Source: Leuctra nigra
Lineage: Eukaryota > Arthropoda > Insecta > Plecoptera > Leuctridae
DNA: 64,000 bases
Reading direction: 5' to 3'
NCBI GenBank assembly: GCA_934045905.1
Contig: OW203762.1
Location: forward strand, 3,658,001 to 3,722,000
Within the stretch, counting starts at the first letter, position 1. Every line of letters starts with the position of its first letter. The position numbers were made by a program, and so were the translations under genes. The notes under the pieces are model-generated. The model was not told where the DNA came from and searched no databases. It worked only from the letters and a program-made list of their open reading frames with translations. Shown one piece after another: positions 32,435-42,724 of the stretch.

Positions 32435-34886
32435 TCACACAGCAAAATGTCTCTGAATCAGACGGGCACGGTGCCTCTGGCCTGTGGTCTGCCCACGTCC
32501 CCGCGCCTCCGGTAGGTTGTCCGCCATGTCTTCCATCCCCAAGTCCCCCAAGTCGTCATCCTCATCTTCATCGGGCTCAAACGGGAGCCGGTAGTGGATG
32601 CACATGTTGTGCAGCACCACACAGCTCATAATAATTCTCCCTGCTCTTCAACCCTGCTCTTCAGCAGGCAGCGCCACCTTGCCTTTAGCAGGCCGTTGCA
32701 CCGTTCAATGACGGCCCGCGCTTTCGCATGCCTTCGGTTGTACCGCTCTTCAGGAGAACCAGCAGCAGTGTTAGCAAACGGGACCATCATATACTCCTCC
32801 TGCATGTAGCCTCCGTCACCTTGGCACATATAACGATGCATTAGTTCAGTAAGAAGTGAACTCTAAAATATATTTGAAATCCAGGTAAATATTATTTCTT
32901 CATGAAAGTCTCTCTTTCTTGTCTAACTTTATCAATGTTATAGATTTTAATTTAAAAAAATAGTACAATTTATCTAGTCAAAATATTAAAGCTATTGTAT
33001 GAGATCTAACAATTTCATTTTCTAGCTTGAAAAAAGTCAAATAATCTTCAAATTTTGTTTGTTTAACTCATCTAAAATAAATAGTGAGTGATCCAGTATT
33101 GTTTTCAAATACCTATGTGTGTCATAAGAGCTAAGTAGGTACCCATGTAGTACATAGTTATCTATCTACCTTTTAACAGAGATCTGATTTTTGTAACATT
33201 CTTTGAAAAGAAAACAATTATCTTCAAAAGTGCATTCAAAATACACTTTGTTCGGTATATTTTAGAATATTCTTCCTAAAACCGATTATGAACTTAAAGG
33301 TTTGGATTGAAAATATTGGATGCATGATTATCAAGTAAATAAACAGTGCATGTCAGCTGAGAACGGACCTAATTAAATCAGCTAATTCTACAATGTCTTG
33401 AGGCCGAACGGCCATGTGAATTGACCTTTATTTATGAATGATGGTCTGTACTTATGATAGAGTTGGAGTTTACCTATCAGCCACGAATTACGGTCCCGTT
33501 CTCTCTCCAAATTTCGGGAGAGCCGGCTACTCCGGAAGATGTGCTGATCATGGCTTCTGCCCGGAAACTTTGCGTTGACGTTGATGATGATTTGATCAAG
33601 TGTGCATGCCTGCAATGTAACATATTTGTAATTTTAATCAACCCTTTAGAACACAAATATTTCCACAACTTGAACATCCGTTGATATAATACTTACAAGC
33701 TGGACATTAATAGAGTGGTACAGCTTTCTATTAATAAACTGATGCTCCTGGTAGTAAGGGTGGTTCACCGGTGGAGCGATGATAGCAACATGTGTTCCAT
33801 CAATGGCTCCGATGATGCCTGGGAACCCATGTGCATCAAGAAATCTAAAAAATTGACAATTACTTTTCTTATTCCGTGGACATGGGAAGAGTGTATTTCA
33901 TTTAAATCCTTTCTGTTTTGCTATTACTAAATGAAATGACACATAGCAGATTGATTACAACATCAATGTTCCACCTACATTCCTTTCTAGATGGTATGAT
34001 GAATTGTAAGTAGTGTGATCTAAATATCAAATCCTTGAAAAAAAATCATAGGGAGTAGCAAAATTAATATCACCCCGCAGGATGGTTATTCTAAATTTCT
34101 GACAAGCCCACTGCACACTGGAGTGTGCAGTGGGTCCGTATCATGTGAAACGAGACGACAAAGAAAATTATAATACCTAGCCCTTCTGTTTCTAATTTTA
34201 TGCAAATCTGCAGCTATTTGCATGTACTTAGTAAGTAGGCCTACACCTTAAAAGCCCTATAATCATGTTTACCTCTTCTTTATCGCATTCTTTTCGGCCT
34301 CGGTGGTGGGCCGCTTCACCCAACGTTTAAGCAATACAACGCAGATGGCCCGGCTTACTTCTGCGATGGCTTTGCTTATCGATGGCTGGCTCTTCCCGAG
34401 AAATTCATTCTCGGCAACATCAAGTTGATGGCTGCCACGGGCGAAGAATCGCAGAGCTGCGAGAACCTATTGAATACAATTAAACTGACAGTTAAAAATA
34501 TAGAAAAAAATATTTTGCCAAAATCTTGCAGGTTATGTTACATCTTTACATGACATTTACTCTCTTTGACGTGTATCATGAAATGGGTAGGAAAGTAAGC
34601 ATTGGATTTATTTCTTAATTACCAGTTGCCATGTATTACAAAACTAATTTAAGACTGAAAAGAGTAATAAACAAACCTTGGCGCCATTAGGTATGCTAGA
34701 TGCACGTTTTGGCGGTCCCAAAGCTGCATCCAATTCTGCAATTAAATGCCGCGCCAGCATGATCGGTAGTCTGAACTTCACCCGGAAACTTCTGTCCGTC
34801 AATTCAAACGCGTCGCGACGCACATTGTAAAGTCGTTCATGTACATTTCGACGATTACGTCGAACAGCGAAGAGTGCCACAGCCAT
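32435..34886 (-). pseudogene. HARBI1-like PIF/Harbinger transposase, spliced, one frameshift
   Basis: Minus-strand exons: about 34680-34886 (M-A-V-A-L-F start, donor AAG|GTTTGT), 34273-34465, 33699-33857, 33472-33611 and about 32435-32831. All have AG acceptors and GT donors. The catalytic triad of the DDE_Tnp_4 family is visible: D in G-A-I-D-G-T-H-V-A, D in G-R-S-H-D-Q-H-I-F, and E in V-I-E-R-C-N-G-L-L-K. The C-terminus has V-V-L-H-N-M-C-I and an acidic stretch (D-E-D-E-D-D-D). A one-base shift near 32640 separates the E-containing part from V-L-H-N-M-C-I, so this copy is probably dead, or carries a sequencing error. Normal function would be cut-and-paste transposition together with the Myb-type partner encoded convergently at 29912-32383. 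Confidence 0.85.
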
Positions 34887-35600
34887 TAAATTCTCTTCTC
34901 ACTTGAGTTGTCACCACCTAAATCACAGGTGATAATTAATTCTAGGTGACTATTTTGTCACTTTAGTGACTATTCTGAATTCAGGAATAGCAATCCGCCA
35001 TCTTATGTGAGAAAGCCAAGGTTGTCGTCGATTTTTCTCACTTGTCACTTGTCACTTTTTCAGGAATAAGGCTCCTGATCTCGAGGCCATTGTGGATGTT
35101 AACATGGTGACCACGGGATCAGACTGAAAGATATCGAAAGACAAATAGAATACGAACACAACGATTAAAATGTGATTAGAGAAGATGGAGTGAATACAAG
35201 TTTTGACATTGGCACAGAAATCAGTACAATCAGTGAACAGAGCAAAATAATAACGACATAATGAACAGATTAAGACGTCAACACGAATATACAATGCCGA
35301 AGGTAAATAAATCATGAACGTAGAACTTATTGAAAGTACACAGTCCACAAGAAGTGAGGTTAAAATTACAAAACATACATGTAACGAAAGAACAAAGTGA
35401 TTTGGTGATTGAAGTAAATACCTTAAGTTCTGCACAAGTATATTGAATGTTTGAAACGATTAGATATGGACAGTTTGAGATAAAAATTAGATGAAAATAC
35501 TTAGTGACGTAAACAGACAACACACATAAATGACATTTGACAGCTGGACGACGCCCGAGGACACACACACACGTGAAGATGCAAGTTGGGTGGAAACGAG
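34887..35600. other. Upstream of the HARBI1-like gene, no recognisable gene
   Basis: Contains GTGACTATT motifs (34946, 34967) resembling the inverted-repeat ends at 26924 and 29860, and a TCACTTGTCACTTGTCAC repeat near 35038. These may be part of the Harbinger element's terminal region, but I could not pair them with a left end. ORFs 35052-35435 and 35278-35655 overlap and look accidental. Confidence 0.4.
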
Positions 35601-36565
35601 CTAGACCAATATGTCGTGTGATAATGTAATAAACGTGTTGTACGCTGAGCGCCACAAGTCGCTATGTGTCTTGACCCCTGTGTTTGAAGGTACTACGACG
35701 GCGTTCTTGTTCATGTGCCAGCTGTAGTCCAACGTATTGTGTCCGATCATGGCTTTAGCAAAGCCGGCTGCGTTAGCTCCTGAGGGTGCACAGTACGCCA
35801 ACCTGTTCCACATCGGTCCTGCACCGTCGTACGCGTCTGGGACGACGAGCATATCGTCTACGCCTACGGATTTTTTCCATTCTTCGAATGGTTCGAATGG
35901 TCGATGCCTCCGTTCCTGTTCCGCATGGAGACCTCTTTTGACACTTCTCGGTTCTCCGTCTGGTACACCAGGCATCCTGAGAACACCGAAAGCTCTGCAA
36001 CGTTTGACCAATTCCCGATGAATACGGCCGGGTTGTCTCTAGCTACATTCCGTGCTGTGTACTGGTGATCGAAAGCACTGACAGTGTTGTCATGTCCGTA
36101 GAACCCGTTCATATCCGACATGTCTTCAGGTTCAAGCTCTATTTCCTCAAGTACTTCTGGGGGCGCACCAGTCCCTTGCAATGTTGCAGTACTCCTGTCG
36201 CTCTCGCTATCTCTATCACGTTCTGTATTCACAGTCACTACGCCTTCAATTCTCCTAGGAAAATGGACTGCCAATAGGTCGGCCAGAAGATCCACTTTCA
36301 GCCAGTTGCAGCCGCCCAGGAACCTTCCTCTCACATATTCATCGAATACCTGCCTGAGAGGAGTTTGGAAAGCGAGAACTTGGTCTAGGCAACCGACTAT
36401 TGCCTGATTGATGTCGTAGATGGTTGCTGGCTGGGGGAACTGACCCCACCTGTCAGGCGTCACAACCGGGTACCGGAAGCCACCCAATCCTACCTCCTTC
36501 TGTTCATCTGTCGTCAACACGAAGATCACTTTCTCAATCCCGTTGGGTATTAGGACCAACCCCTC

Positions 36566-36941
36566 TGTTAAACCTTGCTTTTTCTTCGCTGATGAATACT
36601 TAAAAACACTTTGTTTGAAAAACGTGGTCAGGATTACGGGCTTTAAAGTAAACACAGTTCATGATATTTAAAGAAACGAAATGTAATTTATTAAATTAAG
36701 TGATGAGTTGATGAATACACTTGAGGAGACAATACACGAATAAAGAACTAAACTAAATAAAACGCAAACGCACACTAACGCAACAAACAGGATCCGAAAT
36801 TAATCCTGGCTCCTCTCCATGACGGATGGATGGTGACTGAGGGGGAGGCAAAGGTGTGAAATGCGGACCTAGGCGGAACTAAAGACTAAGGGGTTGGCAA
36901 CCATGAGGGTGTTAAGAGAAGTTTAAAAATAGGCGCTAACA
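36566..36941 (-). repeat. 3' LTR of the deleted Gypsy element (376 bp)
   Basis: Same length as 39902-40277 and nearly identical, with inverted ends TGTTA/TAACA. It is the 3' LTR, because the genes read on the minus strand. Confidence 0.93.
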
Positions 36942-37063
36942 CTCGGCCAACCTGAAAATAAATCGTCCTCGATTTCAAATACGGAAATGTCAATTTTAAA
37001 CACAATCTAAATAATGAAGTTACAAAATCTTTTAAGGAAATACAATAAAAATACAAAACAATA

Positions 37064-37435
37064 CTATGCTACAAAATCGTCGAGTCGTCGTGGACGCTGC
37101 GTAGCACGATGAGGACGGCTGGAGCGAAAAATCTGCGGCTCCGGTGAAGTCGGACGCTCTGCAACGGACTGTTGCTCGGCTCCTTCCTGCGGCTCCTTGT
37201 CTTCTTCGGAGTCGGGTGCGCTGTCGCTCTCGTTGTCATCATCACTCTCTACGTGCCCTCGCCACAGTTTCAATTGCGAGATGTGTCCGGTGGAAGAGTA
37301 GAAATGTGAGGTGTTCTCGGGGAGTAGGGCGACACGGTAGGTATTTCCGGGGAGGACATTTGTTATTACGAGGGGGCCACGAAATTTGGTCTGTGCTTTT
37401 GTTGACTGGCCTGTGTCAACAGGTGCCCGATGCAT
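37064..37435 (-). pseudogene. Integrase C-terminal domain of the deleted Gypsy element
   Basis: A 123-codon frame with K-F-R-G-P-L-V-I-T and N-T-Y-R-V-A-L-L, a small barrel seen after the integrase core in insect Gypsy elements, then an acidic stretch (D-D-D-N-E-S-D-S-A-P-D-S-E-E-D) and an Arg-rich end. It is in a different frame from the preceding segment, so a frameshift lies near 37440. Confidence 0.7.
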
Positions 37436-37451
37436 GACGACGATGTCCCCT

Positions 37452-38378
37452 TTAGCGAATGCGATGCCTTTCGAATCGTCGCTTGTCGAAACTTGACTTC
37501 ATCGATTGTTTCTTGTTGAGGATGGATTCTCGCGCATCCTCTTGCAATCGAGATGGATTCTGCCAGTCGACGTTGTCTGCTTCTTCGGTCAATGTTCGAA
37601 GCAGTCCATCGTTGAATCTTGGCTTGTACCCATTTAGTAATTCAAATGGTGTACTCAATGTAGTCTTATTTACAGCAGAATTAAGATCGCGCTGAATCTT
37701 TTCGATGGTAGTGACTTGGAACGGATGTTTTCCTGGTGGAATGGGATTCAGAAGTCTTGGCTGAACGGTGTTTCCAATTGGACTGTGGAGGCAAGCGACG
37801 TCTTGACTCACGCAGTCGGGCTGGACGGTGTGTGTTGAACTGTCACCAACGTTGACAGTTGCGTTGACAGGCACACACAAGTCAGCAGAGTCGGTGAACT
37901 CGGTAATCAGGGACGGTCGGGCTTTTGGCTGTTCGCAGTGGGCCATTGATGTTTCATTTATAGTAGCGGATTGGAGAACTTGTACAAAGTTAACAGAGTT
38001 CTCGACGATGCGCGTGACTCGTAGGTTGAGCTTCTTGGCGATAGGCTCAGGATCAGAGGTGATCAGTTGCTGTAGCAAGTCACCCTTGCTGTTGGTGATG
38101 ATCAGTTCATCGTTGACCTTCGCATAGATCACGTGCGGCTGGTCGGTCCAAGTGCGTCCGATAATCATTTCGACGGGCTGCGCAGTGTCTGGTACAACTA
38201 GAAGACACACATCATCGACGCGGACGCCATCAACTTCGATGCTTGCCGAGATCTTACCAAGAGCTCTTGTCTGGATGTCACCAAAGCCGGTGAGAACATT
38301 CTCAGACGGAGTTGCTGTCAGACCGCAGCGCACAGCTGCGCTTGCGTGCAGGATGCAACTCGAGCTGCCAGGTCGATG
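37452..38378 (-). pseudogene. Gypsy protease fused by deletion to the integrase end
   Basis: The right part is a retropepsin with a P-G-S-S-S-C-I motif near 38370, then G-F-G-D-I and I-G-R-T-W, the usual conserved flap and C-terminal G-R/D block. After a Ser/Thr-rich spacer, near residue 210 the frame passes in frame into N-K-T-T-x-S-T-P-F-E-L-L-N-G-Y-K-P, a motif normally found at the end of the Gypsy integrase core. About 1,000 codons of RT, RNase H and integrase are therefore missing at about 37690. The frame is +1 relative to gag; the catalytic Asp codon sits at the shift point. Confidence 0.8.
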
Positions 38379-39496
38379 AGTGCCTTGACAGGTCGGCCGT
38401 TGATCTGTGCCGTACGAAGGTACATCTCGGGTCCAAGTCCTTCTGGACTGCTGAACAACCCGACGGTGCTGGTTTCAGAAGTCGTCGTTGTTGCAGAAGG
38501 AGCTGGAAGATTGCAGTACTTCTGCGTGTGTCCTTCCTTCTTGCATCGAACACAGTAGCGGGGACGCTGCGGTTCTGGACAATCGCGTGACAAGTGTCCC
38601 GTGCGATGACAGTTGTAACACTTCGTCTCATCACTCTTTGAGGCCGGTGTTGCCTTCGTAGTCTGAGACGGGGACGGTGACGGTTCAGGCGGTGGCGTGT
38701 GCGTGCTCGGCGTCGGCTTCACTTGGGATGAAGCTGGTTTCGTTGTGGTCGAGTCGCTGCTCTTCTTTGCACGAGCCCGCGCGCTCCGCTCACGGTCGAT
38801 CTCCTCCAGGTCGGCGATGTCCCGGAGAAGTTCTTCCTCGGAGGCATGCTGCCGCGAAGCGAGGGAGGCACTAAGCGACTGCGAGAGCAGCCCGATGATG
38901 AGCTGCTTTTTCGTGTCGGCGAAGGTGAGGTCGAGGCGCTTACACAACCTCACCTTGTGGTGGAAGTAGAGGTTTACACTCTCACCTTGCTGTTGCTCGC
39001 GTTCGGTCATCCGCTTCCATCTCTCGGGCAGGCTGGTCTGCCCGACGTACGTTGCCTTGAAGGCCTCCCGGAAAAACTGCCAAGTGGTTACAACGTCATA
39101 CCTATTCAGGTACCACTGGCGAGCTGCTCCGGTGAGGTGCGACCTGGCCGTCTCCAGCGTGACCTGGTCCGGCCAGTTGTAGAGGGCGCTGGTTGCGTTT
39201 AAGGAGCGTAACCACTCCCCAGCATGGCTGCCCGTCTCGCCGTCGAAATCCGCAACGCACTTGGCCAGATCCGGGAGCATGATGTTTGCTGCCGAGGTGA
39301 TGTTCCCGGTGCTTAGTTTCTCGAACATAGACTTCATTAGGTCGTCGCGGCGCCGGTTCTCCTCCACCATCATTTGCATCATCGATTGCATTGACGATGC
39401 TTCGCTTGATACACTAGCCGTGGGGCTCGCCGCCCGCCTGGCAGGGGCCTTCTTCGCCCGCACTGGCCGCTTACGTTTAGCTACTACAGCCGGCAT
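38318..39496 (-). pseudogene. Gag of the deleted Gypsy element
   Basis: I start it at ATG 39496 (M-P-A-V-V-A-K-R); the upstream ORF extension is leader sequence. A basic N-terminus is followed by a helical region with M-M-V-E-E-N-R-R-R, then the capsid fold with G-A-A-R-Q-W-Y and E-S-V-N-L-Y-F, typical of the Retrotrans_gag family. Two CCHC knuckles follow: C-Y-N-C-H-R-T-G-H-L-S-R-D-C and C-V-R-C-K-K-E-G-H-T-Q-K-Y-C. It could still form particles or bind RNA. It runs into the protease and loses frame at the catalytic Asp (about 38378), so no Gag-Pol is made from this copy. Confidence 0.88.
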
Positions 39497-39886
39497 GGTG
39501 CAATAGTCAAACCTCTCCAGACTAGCAGAAGTCACGAAATATAAAGTCACAAAGTAATATAAATCGAAATACACACAATGAATCGCGGACGCGTAATAAT
39601 TTAGCAAATATTATCACACGTGTTCATTGGCGCCAACGGAAACAGCCTCGTGATTGGTCGACACAAGGGTAGCGGACGGAAAGTTCAGGAATGCGGCAGT
39701 AACACTTCCGTTAGCCAGCCGCACCTGTAGCGCGATGCGAGGGGGTGACAAACAATGGCGGTACAGTTTTGCGAATGTAAACTGCAACACGCGACGCGGA
39801 CGAAATGTTCACAAATGAATGTTCACAATACGAATAATGAAATGGACGGCAAGCGGTTCGTGGGCGCGTGTGGATATTTGTGATAT

Positions 39887-39899
39887 ATCCCACTTCTGA
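39887..39899 (-). other. Probable primer binding site, tRNA-Leu
   Basis: On the minus strand, two bases from the 5' LTR, TCAGAAGTGGGAT matches the complement of a eukaryotic tRNA-Leu 3' region (ATCCCACTTCTGA, before the discriminator and CCA). The match is offset a few bases from the CCA end, as reported for some insect Gypsy elements. Confidence 0.6.
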
Positions 39900-39901
39900 A
39901 A

Positions 39902-40277
39902 TGTTAAACCTTGCTTTTTCTTCGCTGATGAATACTTAAAAACACTTTGTTTGAAAAACGTGGTCAGGATTCCGGGCTTTAAAGTAAACACAGTTCATGA
40001 TATTTAAAGAAACGAAATGTTATTTATTAAATTAAGTGATGAGTTGATGAATACACTTGAGGAGACAATACACGAATAAAGAACTAAACTAAATAAAACG
40101 CAAACGCACACTAACGCAACAAACAGGATCCGAAATTAATCCTGGCTCCTCTCCATGACGGATGGATGGTGACTGAGGGGGAGGCAAAGGTGTGAAATGC
40201 GGACCTAGGCGGAACTAAAGACTAAGGGGTTGGCAACCATGAGGGTGTTAAGAGAAGTTCAAAAATAGGCGCTAACA
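39902..40277 (-). repeat. 5' LTR of the deleted Gypsy element (376 bp)
   Basis: Near-identical partner of 36566-36941, followed by the target duplication CCTC and then by the interrupted coding region. Confidence 0.93.
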
Positions 40278-41260
40278 CCTCTGTGCGCATGAAGAGTTTC
40301 CAATCGTCTTCCACTGCACCCAACTGTGCCATCCTGAATGACTCGGTAACCCACGCCAATGGGTAGCGAAGGTGGCACAGTAGCCACAGAGCGTGAGACA
40401 CCGTTGAACCCTCATCGAGGACAACTATGGCCGTCGTACTCTCCCTGGCGTCCCAATTCTCAGGTACGAGGGGTCCTCCTACCACTACAGGCCCGCCTGT
40501 CCTAAAGCAGGCTTCTATGTAGCGCAGGGACACGAATACTCCTCGGAATCTCCAGGCATCGAGCGCTATCAGTGGGATTTCGTCCCTCACCCACTGTTAT
40601 TTATACGCCCGGCCCATTCCACCCCTGCAGGTTGTGTCATTCTCCTCTCCCGCAGGGAATCATATAATGCGACCTTGAGCCCGAGATCCCGCCAGTCAGG
40701 TTTTCGATTACACCGGCTAACCTGACTCCCTCGGCGACCTGTGGAGTACCTGACAGATATGACCATATGTTGAATGCCCTCTGGTCATTTATAAGGGCTG
40801 TCCGGGCGTTTACATCTTGTGTTGCCTCCGCATACACGCGGGACTTCTCTTCACCCTCGAGGTAGCCGTGATTACAGTCTGACCTGTGTCCAACTCCTAT
40901 CCACTTGAGACCTGCCGTTATGGGCCCCAGCGCTGAAGCGAACGACCCGACTTCCGAGGGGGTTCCTGAAGATGCTTCCAACACTTCATTGAGCACCAAT
41001 CTGCCCACCTCGTCGGTCGTAAGGCCTGTAGGCACGTTGTCACTCTTCTTGGATCTCGTATCCCTAGGCTCTCCCTTAAACAGGTAGCTAAGGATCCGTA
41101 GGACTATTCTCGGTCCTTTTCTTTTTCTTTTTCAGCGTCTTTTCCGCTTTGTGTCTCTGTAGCTTCAGGTACTTGGTATGGCTTACCGGCTTTAGCAGCT
41201 GAGAGCTTGAGTCTGACACCTTCAGCTAACGCGGAAAAGACGCTGAAAAGGTGCGGAACG

Positions 41261-41808
41261 AAGGAAAATATCATGCGAAGAGTCAATTGTGAGACAAAGG
41301 AAAACGGAAAATAGGAAACTGAACTGAAGAAATAAATCCCAAAATGAAATGACGCCATGACAGCCTTGAAAATGATCATAGGAACTGTGATTGGTCAATA
41401 ACGACCAATAGGAATGCCGAACGAGAGATAAAGAAGTTATAGGAAAGATATCCACTGGTCTTTGTTTTTGACAGCTATCAAGTATGTTCAAAGAACTTAA
41501 TGATAGGAGCAAAAGGGCGGATACAAACACCTGTTTTTGAAGTGAAATTTGACTCCTTGCCGATGATCCAGACGGAAATAAATTAGGGTACATGATTGGA
41601 AACAGGGAAGGAGGAGGAGGAAGTAGTAAAGAAAAAAATATATATAGAATATAATGTTAAATTAATACAGTAAAAACGTGATTCATTGCATCGAAAGGAA
41701 GGTAGTTAATTACAAAGAATAACGTTATACGGCTGGTAGAAAATTGAATAAGATTGCAACGAATGGTAAAACAATCAGAAAAATATAATGTAGTGATTGG
41801 CGAAACCT
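41261..41808. other. No recognisable gene
   Basis: Overlapping minus-strand ORFs (41104-41379, 41222-41593) are hydrophobic, partly AT-rich and have no motif. The C-terminal third of the first may be the start of the broken coding region at 35601-41260; the rest looks accidental. Confidence 0.4.
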
Positions 41809-42078
41809 TTAAGTTTGAGAGTCCTCTGGTAACAGCTCCTGGAGTCCTAAGTCAAGGAGATCTTGATTTTGGAATGTCACTGCCTGAGTTGGGTTTTCAC
41901 TCCCGTATAGATCGGTAAGATCTAATAATTCTTCCGCTATTAGAGGCGTAATGATTTCAGCTTGTAATGGTGGAGTCACTGGTATCACTGCCCCTGGATC
42001 CAATGCTGGAGACATTGTATAGGTGTGATCGTGCGAAATAATTTCGATCTGTGAAGTAATTACAACGGACGTGTCCAT
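41809..42078 (-). CDS. Unrecognised small protein or exon, acidic and Leu-rich
   Basis: An 89-codon frame from M-D-T-S-V-V-I-T to the stop at 41809. It is rich in Thr/Pro/Leu/Asp, with E-E-L-L-D-L-T-D-L-Y and Q-D-L-L-D-L-G-L-Q-E-L-L, like acidic activation segments. The composition is more protein-like than its surroundings. I do not recognise it. It may be the last exon of a gene with the segments at 42420 and 43900. Confidence 0.35.
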   Translation of the reverse strand: MDTSVVITSQIEIISHDHTYTMSPALDPGAVIPVTPPLQAEIITPLIAEELLDLTDLYGSENPTQAVTFQNQDLLDLGLQELLPEDSQT

Positions 42079-42419
42079 GGTTGAGTTGATGATGAATGAA
42101 GTAGACGTAGATTGAAGCTGACAGGCGTCGATAAAGTAGTCGACTGAAAGGAGTCATTGTGATTGGTGGAAGATTACATTGAATAATTAAATAGAAAGAA
42201 ACAAAGAGGGTAAAGAAGTTTGCAAACTTATGAAAAATTGTTTATCATATGATAAACAATTTTTATGTATTAATGTATTAAATGTATTAAAAATATGTAT
42301 TAAGCCGCTAGAGTGAAATATGACAGCCGACTGGCGCCGAGACCAAGGTAAATGCAATTTCATTGAAATATCTATGATTATTATGTTTATTTATGTAATA
42401 AATTGTACATTGGTATTTA

Positions 42420-42724
42420 TTACTTGACTAACTTATTCATTTTTTTCGTTTTCTTCCTTGATTCATCAGGTTGTACACTACTCACAGATTTTCTTTTCAT
42501 TACCTTACTTTTTGCTTCAGTCACTCTTTTGGCATTTAAATATTTTATACGGATGAAGGTGCGAATGCGAATAAACTTATAGATGATATCGAAGTGAACA
42601 AGGGGGAACGTATTTGATAGTTTATTACTAAGATGTTTCACAACACCAGGTCCCTTTTTGAATGCGTCGATTCCGTGATGTGCTAAAAAGTGTTTATTGA
42701 GTTCCGTAACGGTATTCTGCCACT
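42420..42724 (-). CDS. Unrecognised exon or fragment with a basic C-terminus
   Basis: An open frame of about 100 codons starts after a CTAG acceptor-like site near 42725 and ends with a Lys-rich tail (K-K-T-K-K-M-N-K-L-V-K). The middle, with F-V/I-R-I-R-T-F-I-R-I-K-Y-L-N, looks like a helical DNA- or RNA-binding end of a transposon protein. The nominal start at 42641 is not an ATG. Function unknown. Confidence 0.35.

Larger units (their letters stand above)
36566..40277 (-). mobile_element. Internally deleted Gypsy-type LTR retrotransposon
   Basis: Two 376-bp LTRs (TGTTA...TAACA) with a 4-bp duplication CCTC (36562-36565 and 40278-40281) bound a 3712-bp element. On the minus strand the order is LTR, primer site, gag with zinc knuckles, protease, then directly the end of integrase; RT, RNase H and the integrase core are deleted. 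The LTRs differ at only a few positions seen by eye (ATTACGGG/ATTCCGGG, GTAATTT/GTTATTT, GTTTAAA/GTTCAAA), so the insertion is recent. It is non-autonomous and unrelated in LTR and primer to the Gypsy element at 9130-16773. Confidence 0.92.
35601..41260 (-). pseudogene. Broken coding region of unknown family, possibly an endogenous viral element
   Basis: Coding-like segments lie at about 41260-40637 and 40590-40278, and, left of the LTR element, at 36565 to about 36000 and 36011-35601. They have balanced composition, many Trp/Gly/Asn and no introns, unlike the surrounding AT-rich DNA. The Gypsy element at 36566-40277 is inserted within it: the frame reads across the CCTC target duplication on both sides. 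Other frameshifts break it near 41100, 40610 and 36010. No retroelement, DNA-transposon or conserved host motif is visible. Length (about 600 codons), lack of introns and composition suggest a capsid-type protein of a non-retroviral RNA virus integrated into the genome, but I do not recognise the family. It could equally be a decayed intronless host or transposon gene. Confidence 0.35.

Noticed and set aside
34940..34980. Right terminal inverted repeat of the Harbinger element
   Set aside because: GTGACTATT words resemble the ends at 26924 and 29860 but are in the wrong orientation to pair with a left end, and no TTA/TAA duplication could be fixed.
36566..36655. ORF start with M-F-T-L-K-P, also at 39902-39991
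   Set aside because: It occurs in both LTRs and is only the LTR read as protein; the following coding region belongs to the interrupted unknown gene.
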